Positions 54,717 to 64,000 of a DNA stretch of 64,000 nt are shown piece after piece. Below the pieces are notes generated by a model. That model saw nothing but the letters and a program-made list of their open reading frames with translations. It ran no database searches and had not been told where the DNA came from. This DNA is from Limonium bicolor. Taxonomy: Eukaryota; Streptophyta; Magnoliopsida; Caryophyllales; Plumbaginaceae. The position numbers and the translations under genes were made by a program. The stretch spans positions 96,135,298 to 96,199,297 of the forward strand of contig CM041783.1 in the NCBI GenBank assembly GCA_023374045.1, written 5' to 3'. How positions within the stretch are numbered: position 1 is the stretch's first letter; each line of letters starts with the position of its first letter.

Positions 54717-55449
54717 GCTGAATCTAGGTGGTTACTCTCATGGCATTCAATGCCAAGGTTATAGTACATGTATAACCTTACAGACTCCACAAGTCTGTCT
54801 CATTTCATACTACACATACCACACACATATCACAGCATGTATAGCAATCAAAAATACTTTTTACTCTCTCAATGGAATCGGTCCGAAGACAAGAAGGCAC
54901 TACAGTCCTCGAATCCATATTGAGTAATATACTACTGATCCCTCAGGTACCGGTCACGTTGAACACTTACTCTTTCTGGTTCACGGCCGTTTCATGACAA
55001 ATGGGCACTTACTCTCTCTGGCCCACGGTCCCTTCGGTTCTGATCAAAACGTTACACATATACATATCCTCAGGCACTCTGGTTGACTCACTCAACACAG
55101 GAACATCTCAGGGTACTCTCCCCGTCCCGCTGCCTTTGGAAAAATCACACACTGACACCGCCCCAACCGGTCACTTAGGACCGCCGCACGTACGGTGCAA
55201 TGGTTTCAAAACTAATACACGCCCACCGTTCTACCGGTCATCAAGACTTAAGGCTCAGCCATCGGCGGGTGATAGCGGTTTCAAAACCAGTTTTTTCCAT
55301 CTTCATACTTGAAGAAAATTCTTTTTCAAAATCTGTTTGAAAATTCTTTTTAAAACATCACACAACTCCAAATCAGATTTATGGTAGCTGTATCTTTCTT
55401 AGCGTGATTACTTGTGACCACTATAGGGAGCTTCAGGAATCATCTAACC

Positions 55450-55529
55450 CTGATGTGATCAGCATCAGTGTTGAACTATCCTTCCACCCCAATTTGTGTT
55501 CGGTTTCCCTTGATCGCTAGCAGATCAAG
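55450..55529 (-). other. Conserved 80-bp double stem-loop, copy in F
   Basis: The minus strand differs from A 3287-3366 at 8 positions, 7 of them the whole 7-nt loop between CTTGATC and GATCAAG. Both stems are perfect. Confidence 0.75.
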
Positions 55530-56113
55530 TTCCACCTCCCACGTCAGTTTCAAACAATCAGATAGTCAAACATTTTCGTTTTCTATCTTTTACTCTTTCT
55601 AGTCATATACACGAAACAATTCGTTTCAATTAATCTCTAGTTCCTAGTACTTAGGTCATTTGTCATTCTCATTGCTTCACTACTTTACCTAGGTATTCCA
55701 TACTTATGGCTTCATTTACTCAAATTGTTGCACATTTAAAACACATAACATACAACTCCAAAGGATGGAACTCACTCCATCTATCATTCTCAAATAAAAT
55801 CACCTAGGGAACTCACTCCCTCTTAGGTTACACATCGGTTTCATGCCGATTCATACTCATTATGTCTCATGTCTAATCTCACTAGACATATACTATAGGG
55901 ATTCTCATTCCCCAGGAGTTTCTCTACTCCTCTTTTCATATTTATTACATACACATTACTCGCATCTCTCATGCATAATACTCATACTTACGCGATGAAT
56001 GGGTAGACATGTTTATGTAACATGAGGTCCAAACATCAAAACAATTTCTTTCGTGCTATGCACATAGTAGTTTACGCACCAATACGTAAAACATACTCTA
56101 AGCGGTTTCTCGC

Positions 56114-56149
56114 CCTACCCCCCTTAAAAGGGGTTACGCCCGCGTAACC
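56114..56149 (-). promoter_or_regulatory. Internal polypurine tract and hairpin of F
   Basis: On the minus strand GGTTACG/CGGG/CGTAACC (56132-56149) is followed by TTTTAAGGGGGGTAGG. The second stem pair is G-C here and A-T in A and C. Confidence 0.65.
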
Positions 56150-56750
56150 AACCATATGTATTATGAAGTGTTTTAACTTCAGTACGGTTAATTAACTCAT
56201 AACCGGGTTCGGTTCTAGCCTCTAAGGCTTCAAGGGGTTTATGACATAGGTATACTTAACCCTGAATCACGGTCCACAAGCTTCTGCTGCGTGACCTGAT
56301 AACTAGAGCTTACTCGCTCTTTGGTGTTCTCAATGTATTTCAATCGTCGCTTGGTATCTCTTACCGTATGCGAATTCGATGAATTTCAGATTATCTCTCC
56401 AGTTCTCTGGGAATCTACTTCGTATAACATTGTATACCTTTGTGATTATTCACTTATTTTTCCCGACTTGTTGTCGGTTGAGGTCAAGCTACTACTTAGC
56501 ATGCAGTGCTTCCTCGTTTAATAGTGGCTCATGGATTATGTTTGTTTCTTGGTTCTGTGCCAGAGTTCTTCATTCATACTACTCTGCATTTTTTTTCCAC
56601 ATATCGATCCTGGGCCCTGTGGGTTACTGCCCACGTTCTTTGTGCATCTTTAGCCAATGGCCGCACGGTTATCTCTCTAAATTCTCACTCAACAGGCTTG
56701 TTGACATTTCTCAATTCCTGGCTCTCCCACTCGATCATCACCGCACAAGT

Positions 56751-56805
56751 GCAATACCAAAACACTCAGTCATACAGAGTGCAGAAGCGTAAACCCTTGA
56801 CAGTA
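56751..56805 (-). other. 55-bp near-invariant block, copy in F
   Basis: The reverse complement differs from A 1722-1776 at two positions over 55 bp. Confidence 0.7.
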
Positions 56806-59548
56806 AATCTCTCATGAGATAGGAATGATCATGTCTCCATTACCACATTTTCTCATCAACTTCTGATCACTATCTGAATATACTCTCACAATGGTCGCTC
56901 ACTGCGTACCTTGGTCTTTCTCATTTTCATGGCATCCGCTACTACTTTAGCTTCCGCCTAGGTGTTCACGCCATTTACACTGTGGCTCAACAACATACAC
57001 TACTCTTTAAATCTCTCTGCGCACTTGCGCACTGCTTACTCTGCAGTTCATATGGTACACATACAGTGTTCACTACTCAACTGATTACTCTACTATAGTT
57101 CGTATACTCATTGGCAATATACACATGCTCAAGTTTTGCTACACCACTCTAGCGGTTTCACATTACATACTTAGGTGGTAGCCTTTCTCTGGAGGATTCA
57201 CGCAAATGCCGCTCCATAGGCCCCATAATCACAAGTGGTATCCCCACTCTAAGGTAGTGGTTCATTCACCACTGTTCCTCTTATGCCTTTATGCATATGT
57301 TTTACAATGTTTGGATCTACGTATTGTAGTTGGTTTTATCGGCTTACAAGCCACCTTGCCTCGAGTCATGCTCCATGCGGGCTGTTTATATAGGTTTCTC
57401 CTTTACCATATGTCATTAAATGGTTTGGAAGGTATTACTGGGCTCTTGATGTGGTTGTCTCACCACACTTCCGTACATGGAAGGCCCTTAAAACAACTTG
57501 ATATTTGTTGATGCCCTCTGGCAATCTAGGGTATCCCGTGCTACGTGGGATCCCTTCGGGTTTTACCCGAGTGTTTGACTTAACACTTGTGTTCTCAACA
57601 CGATGTTTCGTTCAACTACTGTTGACTCCGGCACCCTTCTCGGATTGCTCCTGGGTGTTACTGAGTAATGCCATTACATTTGGCTTGTACTTATGGTTAT
57701 GTTCAGTTGTGACTTTGCCTTGCGGCTATGTCCTTGACTATCCCGTTTAGGGTTGTAATGTCTCCCATTATTGGGTAGATCATTGGTTCTTTCTCTTAGT
57801 GAAGTATACTATGGGAATTCTATCCCGTTCATCGAACATTAATATGTTCATTTAGGCATTTGCCGTATTATTTACACTGGTATTCACCCAGTTATTAGGT
57901 ATTTCCTGAGACATATCCAATGTCTGTGCTTAATACTCTGTGCTTCTCGCGTTTATTAACGCTATGTTCTTAGATCCATCATCTTACTGGATTCTTGATT
58001 CCCTTAACTTGGTAAACTTCCTTGTATTCTTCGATCATTCGAGATGTCCAACTGTCTTTGTTTGAATTGGCTCTTTCGTCCGTAGTATGGAGTGGGCTAC
58101 TTCCCGTGTACCGTACTCTACTTGTATACATACATGGAGTATCTTGTTGATACGTTACCACTTACCCAACTAACTCATAATTGGTCTGTCAGGCCCGCAA
58201 GCTCCTTTCGAGTGCGGTCGTTCCATGTCTCATTTGTGTACACTTGTAGTGTCGGTCACGCCTAAGTGAAGTATTCTGTTGCCAACTCCTCTTGTATCGT
58301 CCTATGATGATTTACCATGGCTCTCTGGTTTGGTTTTAAAATTTGGGGGTTTTTTGGAAAACTTGCGTTTTTAAAGAAAATTTGAGTTTAGAAAATAAAA
58401 TTTTCATGGCATTCCCTTGCCGGTTACTTCTTACCAGGTCTAGCTTCTCGCTGACTGGTATGCTTTTCAATGCAGTGGTTAGGCCGTTAGGCCTTCCCAA
58501 GGTTTCGTTTCACCATTCTTAAGGTTTGTGGTGCTATATTGGCTTCTCTTGCCACTTTGGTACTTGCTAAGTACTTGTCATTTGTTAAGCTTCCTCTTAA
58601 CGGTCTCGTTATTACTGCACTTGCCGAGGCAAGTGCACGGTACTGACGGTTTTTGGGTTAACTCATACCGGTTACGGTATTGTTCATATTGTATTTGGTA
58701 GCCTTGTTGGCTCTTCCTTGATCCCCTAGTTGGATAACTGCTCCTTGAGCTGATTCTCATTCCTCTTGACATGACTGTCATTCACTTAGGTGCTCCTCCA
58801 CTCTCGGAGTTCCTTAATTACTTTAATTCTAGGCTTTACCTCGTTGCTCGTTCCCACGTCTTTACTGTGGTTACCGAGGTTTAACTTATTTAGGTACCAC
58901 TTTTGTAGTCCTATACGGGTATATCCCGTAGCTATGCTCGTAGCTGTCTAAGTTGTGCCCGTTAGGTATAGCAACTTCTCGGGTGTGGCAGGGTGGGTGT
59001 ATCTACTCCTGACTAGATTCTTAGTCGATTAGTGTACCGATGTTGGTATTACTTAGCTATGGCGGTCCGTAGACATGTGTCTCGGTTTTTGTTATTTCTC
59101 ATGAGTCCGCCTTGTTGCACGGTTGGTGCTTTCTTTTGCTGCTGCTCGGCCAGCTAGGTTCTCGCGACTGCTAAGCATGTCGCCCCAAGTTGCCACAGAT
59201 TTTGGTCTCCTTAGATTAGGATTTCCCGATCTCTCGCCATTATGTGCGGTTATTGTCATTCCAGCGGGATCCGTCTCCGGGCTTTCCGGTTCTCGGGACT
59301 TACCGCATGACAGGTTCTAGTTCATGTTGATACATTAATTAAGTAACTGCCAGGTCGGGTTTCCCGTCTCTCTGGCGTTCTTCCCCAAGCTTTTAATGCG
59401 GGGGTTGTGGAGGGCGGGTTTGGTACTGTAGGTATCCAGATCATACTGGAAGTTCCTAACTAGCGCATCTCTCACGCTACCACTCAACCCTTAGCCCTAA
59501 GTCTCTATTTCCTAACTCGGTATTTCCTAAGCTCGGTATTTCCAGTCA

Positions 59549-59575
59549 TCAGAGCGATACTTCGCTCTGATACCA
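59549..59575 (-). promoter_or_regulatory. Primer-binding site and PBS hairpin of F
   Basis: Minus-strand TGGTATCAGAGC (59564-59575) lies 4 nt inside the 5' LTR and overlaps the 9-bp hairpin TCAGAGCGA/TCGCTCTGA (59549-59570), identical to that of C. Confidence 0.85.
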
Positions 59576-59579
59576 TTTT

Positions 59580-62500
59580 TGTAACACCCCAACCGTTAAT
59601 CTCGTCATTACCTCTGAAACTGTTACTAATTACTCCTACTTACGCAGCGGAACTCTAATTACAACGAGGGGTGAAACAACGCCGTTAGCCACCCATGTGG
59701 CTAACCAGGCCTTTCTTACATACCGTAACGGTCTGATGAACTGGAACAACCGAGTACTTCATACAAATACAATACTCAATTCATATCTCAACTATACCGA
59801 GTCTACAATATACGGATGCCGATAACATACTCGGACTTACACCTCATTTAAATGCATAAGTATTTACGATTCAACTACCCACTTCATAACTGTCCCCGTC
59901 CTACTCTCTCGAACGGTGGTCAGCTTCAAGTACCTGCACACTAAAAACGTTCCCCCTAGGGGGTCAGCTTTCGCTGCGCATGAAATTCGCAATATACCGC
60001 GGCTAACCGCGGTACGCCGACTACTTTGGGTCGGGTATACATGGAGTTCATTTTAATCAAACAACATGCATCATGGCAATAAATATATATTATATCACAC
60101 AAGGAATATACATCCATCACGGAACACGATTCCTAAAATAAACATGTGTTAGTGGTAAACTGGTTACTCTTAGGCATTGAGGGTTTATTCCTCATATGCC
60201 TTGTTTACTATTCAATACCTCACCGCTCTCGAGGGTTACTTTTCGTATAAACACCATCTCTGGGCTACTCATTCTTATACTTACCCATTCCTCGGGTTAC
60301 TCATACATATTCTCACCCCTTTCTCTCGGGTTATTTATACTCTTATTCACCCACCTCTTGGGTTATTCATACTCAAGCTCTTGTAGATTCTCGAGACACT
60401 ACAGGTCTCCTACATCACGCTTGTTACTCTCTTTACATACTTAAGCCAAAAACTCATGGCTCTCTAGAATAGTCTTACTTCCCCGGTTTCGACCCTACTC
60501 TGGGTCTAGCATGGTGGGAAGGTCAACTAGCTCACAGAACTCTCTTTAGTTCCTATCTCTTTTACTTAGGTCCGACTACTCTCGGACTACTCACATTCCC
60601 ATATACTCCTCTCTCGGAGTTAAAAATATCGTATATTAGTCTAGAAGCATCATTCTCGATGTTTCTAATGACTTAGGGAACATTACTCAAGTTTGGTTAA
60701 TCTTAGGTTTTAAGAGTTACCTTTACAATACATATACTCATACTTCGGTTATATTCTTATACCGGGTAAACCCTCTTATAGGAGGTCGACCATGTCTCAA
60801 GGGAGTTACTAATCCCTAGGTCTCTTTACCTTCCTTATAAGTTCACATTATTGGATTAACTTCAATCCTCTCGATGGAGGTTCTTTATCTCTCCACTCAT
60901 ATTTATTTCGTGGATTGTTTCAGTAAGGTTTTCTAAACCGCTATCGGGTATTTACTCAACCCGTACATCTCCTCACGTTCTAGGGAGTTCATAGTTTGCG
61001 TTATCGTTATACTTTAATCGATAGCTTGTGTGTGTTTGCATATTTTCGTTATCATACGCCTCGATCCGTTCTACGGATCTCTAGCCGATCGTTACTCACT
61101 ATGAGTCGGTCTTTACACTATGTTAGACCACACCGGCATACAAGTATGTTAGTTCATTCAACATACAACAAGACATTCATAATCAAACAAGGGATTATTT
61201 TCATGCTTTAGTCTTGATTAAGCCGGCACACAAACACACAAATCAGAGTAACTCGGTTAGCATACGGGGCATGAGAAAATCATACCTTTCACGGGGTTTT
61301 ACTTTTACCGTGTCATCTCACCAAGCTCGGGTCACGCACGGTTCTCTGATAATGTTTCAACATTATTATTAATACTAATATCATACGGAACATATAAAAT
61401 GTTACTCCCGTAATTACCCCGTTATCCCGTTTTTCTCGGTTTTACTTTTATTAATTTGAGTTCTCACTTCTCAATCACTTCTAAGACTTTCTCACACTTC
61501 CTAGGGCCTTTACATGTCACCAAACAAGGCCTTAACATATTAAACATCATTAACATTCAAACCCCCATCATTAGCAACCTTTAAAACACTCACGGGGCAA
61601 TTCTGGGGGTGGTCCGGACTTGGTCCTTACCCTAAGTCCCGGACCAATACTCATCACAACTCTCGGGTGGAATTTAGCAAGTGGTCCGGGACCTTGTACT
61701 AGACTCAAGTCCCGGACCAAACACAGCAAGCAACTCTCGGCCTAAATAAAGGGGTGGTCCGGGTCCTTGTCCATGGACTAGGTCCCGGACCCTGCTAAAA
61801 CCTGCAACATACATCATTTTTCAACCCCAATTCAATCCTTAATCCACACCCAATCTTTGCCTAATCTTACCACAAGATTCCTACATGATTAATCACCTCA
61901 AAACATGCTCTAAACCTCTTCAAATCATGGGTTAACCCTTACACAAATTCTTGCTCCAAGTCACAATTTCTTTCATTCTCTTTCTACACTAATGCACACT
62001 TGTGCATTCTCAAACCTCTCTTGGCACTTGCATCTTGTTCTCTCTTAATTTGACCAACCCAAACTTCCAAGATAATGCACACCTCATACCAAGTTCCAAA
62101 ACTCACTCTTGAAACCTTAAATCTTCTTTATTTTTCTACAACTCTTCAAGCATTTAAACAACCTCTTTGCTACAGATTTTTGCACAAATCTCACCACAAT
62201 CATCCTCTCATATTCTTGGGTGATCATTTACCCAATTCAAAACTCCAACAACACCTAGCTAACCCTAGGTTATTCTCCACCCAAAACATCACTTAAACAC
62301 TTAGGTTCCCACATAAATTTTGCCATAACTTGGCTACTTCTCTAACATTGCCCAAAACTCATACCACCATTTAAATCATCCTAAAACTAGCCAAACCACA
62401 AGGGTTCTATCAGCACTCAATATCTCCTCATTAATCAAGCAAAACTCATTACACCATATAGCATAATTCATCAAATACATAGCTCCCAAACAAGCATTAA

Positions 62501-63925
62501 CTCACAAATGTTTCTCACTTGCATTATTTCTAAGCAAGCACATTATCACCACAACTCAAGTGGGGTTCATTCATTTAATTAACCCTTCCCAAATGCTAAA
62601 ACACATAGGATACACATTAGGGTTGGTTTCTTACCTTAATTTCTCTTAAGTTTCTTTTAGACATTCTTTCTCTTCTCTTCATCCAAAATCGGTCATGGCC
62701 AATCACTAGCCCAATTCTCTAGACCAATATACCAATGGATATAAGGAGTACTCATTAGTTCTCCTAACTACGAAAATAACTCATGAATTCAAGAGGAGGG
62801 TTCAAGGCATTAAATTGAACATTACCTTTGGAAACCCTAGAATTGATTTGCCAAGAATCAAAGGAGGAGCTCCAACCCACCATTGGAGACTTGGAGAGTA
62901 GCTCAAAAACAAAGAGAAGCAAGGCATTAACACATGCCAAACTCGGCCACACAAGAAGGTGAAGAAATATGCAACTTTCTTTGGATATTTTTAACCTTGG
63001 ATGAAGAGGAAGCTTCAAGCTCAAGATTATGTGCTTTCTCCTCAAATGGGCAACACCCATGAAAATCAACTCCTCTTTTTTGAATTTGAAAAGAGAGGAA
63101 GATAGGCCTTGGTGAGAGGAGCAAGAATCTATGCTCGGTTTTTGAATCGGAGCTTTTAACGAAGCTTGTACAAGGTGAGGAAGTGGGTAGCCATTGGAGA
63201 AGCTCCAACCGTGGAGAAGGAGAAGGACCAGAAGAGAGAAAAGAGAGGGGGGTCTCACGATGGGAATGGGAAGAATGAAGAGAGAGAGAATAAAGGGGTA
63301 AAGTCCCCTTTTTACTATTTGCTTTTTCTCTTCTTTTTCCTTTCTTTCTTTATTACTAGCTTAGAGTGTGTGTGAGTGTGTTTACTCACTAATTAAAACC
63401 GGCCCCACTAAATTAGTAAGCTGAGCGTTTTTTCGTTTTCTTACAGAAAACCTCGTTATTTTACCCGGTTTGGCACTATTCACTAACCGGGCCCGTTTTT
63501 TTCGGATTTTTCTCGTTTCTTTATTTTTAATGGCTATTAAGCTTCCATTAATACTTAATTATAGTTATATCAACTATAATTTTACGGGTCCATTTGACCA
63601 CTTAAAGTCACGTTTTTCGGGTTTTCTCAAAAACGTGCTTTAAACTCCGTTAGCGTTTTAATCCATTATTTGGATCCGTTTTCTTCGGGAATCATTCCCG
63701 TATACTTATTAGGCCTAACTAAGCCTTAGGAATCCATCTCGGACCCTCTCGAGATCATATATCTCTTATACTCATTTAACGCGTATTTTAGCGTTTTTCG
63801 CTTTTCAAGCGTTTTCTCTTTTCTTTTGGTTTTATTCTTTTTACCAATACTCTTTAGGCACCATTAGGCCTTTTATAATCATATTAGAGTAATTTAATCG
63901 CCATTCCTAGATCCGGGGTATTTCA
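59580..63925 (-). repeat. Element F, 5' LTR (right copy)
   Basis: This 4,346-bp partner of 50297-54682 carries the same internal repeats: the tandem repeat at about 60228-60372 and TCCGGG modules at 61611-61791. It has many one- or two-base deletions relative to the left copy. Confidence 0.9.
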
Positions 63926-64000
63926 GTAAATCAGAAGAAATCAAGTCAATCATTGAGAATACATAGCAGTATACACAGTAGTTATCGTGGGGATGGATAA
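63926..64000 (+). mobile_element. Element E internal region, fourth segment (runs off window)
   Basis: By the nesting order this should be E resuming after F. The 75 bp are too short to confirm; E's internal purine tract and 3' LTR would lie just right of the window. Confidence 0.45.

Larger units (their letters stand above)
54683..59579 (-). mobile_element. Element F internal non-coding region
   Basis: The 4,897-bp interior is colinear with C. Landmarks from right to left: PBS and hairpin (59549-59575), a block at 58135-58250 shared with E, a TATCCCCACTCTAAGG block near 57240, the 55-bp block (56751-56805), the internal purine tract and hairpin (56114-56149) and the double stem-loop (55450-55529). 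Frames up to 137 codons on either strand are not conserved with C. Confidence 0.8.
50297..63925 (-). mobile_element. Element F: complete LARD-like non-coding LTR retrotransposon
   Basis: This 13.6-kb element has LTRs 50297-54682 and 59580-63925 and a 4.9-kb interior without retroelement proteins. PBS position shows it reads on the minus strand. It is the same superfamily as A, C and E but a different family: LTR similarity to C is confined to blocks. The LTR pair is very similar, differing mostly by short indels, so insertion looks recent. Flanking 5-mers are GTGAG (50292-50296) and GTAAA (63926-63930), only 3 of 5 identical. Confidence 0.85.

Overview
The window is repeat-rich nuclear DNA from a flowering plant, probably a large-genome angiosperm; the species cannot be read from it. 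Plant-type CACTA transposase domains, Tat/Ogre-type Gag-protease, tRNA-Met and tRNA-Arg-like primer sites and kilobase-long LTRs support this. I see no intact host gene. Nearly everything is transposable-element DNA stacked by nested insertion. I label the elements X, A, B, C, G, E, D, B2 and F.

Left block (1-30320). The oldest layer is a CACTA (En/Spm) transposon on the + strand. Its right part fills 22501-30320: a decayed TNP2 transposase with DUF4218/DUF4216-like parts, then a TNPA-like (Transposase_24) + proline-rich linker + DUF8039-like + Ulp1 cysteine-protease gene, an RNase H-like fragment, subterminal hairpins and the right terminus CACTGCTGGAAAA (minus strand). Element A, a non-coding LTR retrotransposon on +, interrupts the TNP2 gene; its 3' LTR is 18312-22500 and its internal DNA is 405-3639 plus 18049-18311. 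A was hit by X (minus, only the LTR end 1-404 is in the window) and by solo LTR B (3640-3797 plus 16692-18048). B was then hit by complete element C (3798-16691, minus), which is flanked by a perfect CTTAT target duplication.

Middle (30321-34611). Unclassified DNA and about 1.7 kb of very AT-rich, weakly periodic DNA are followed by a partial minus-strand LTR (G) running into a 500-N assembly gap.

Right block (34612-64000). Element E (+, same superfamily as A and C) has been split by D (36307-45854, +, TSD GAAGC), by solo LTR B2 (47828-49650, TSD GTAGT) and by F (50297-63925, minus). D is a Tat/Ogre-like element with Gag remnants, an aspartic protease and a G-patch domain, but no reverse transcriptase or integrase in its 6 kb interior.

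C and F are two-LTR elements of 12.9 and 13.6 kb with LTRs of 3.9-4.4 kb and about 5 kb of internal DNA without coding capacity, which resembles the LARD (large retrotransposon derivative) class. A, E, G and X belong to the same group. They must borrow proteins from an autonomous relative, probably a chromovirus-type Ty3/gypsy element. The main discovery candidate is that these 'non-coding' interiors keep strongly conserved, structured blocks: a PBS hairpin with a compensatory base-pair change, a second internal polypurine tract preceded by a covarying hairpin, an 80-bp double stem-loop whose first loop varies while the stems are kept, and a 55-bp near-invariant block. The LTRs of A, C and F, and of the unrelated D, also carry arrays of short inverted repeats built on TCCG/CGGA. 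All coordinates and comparisons were made by eye.
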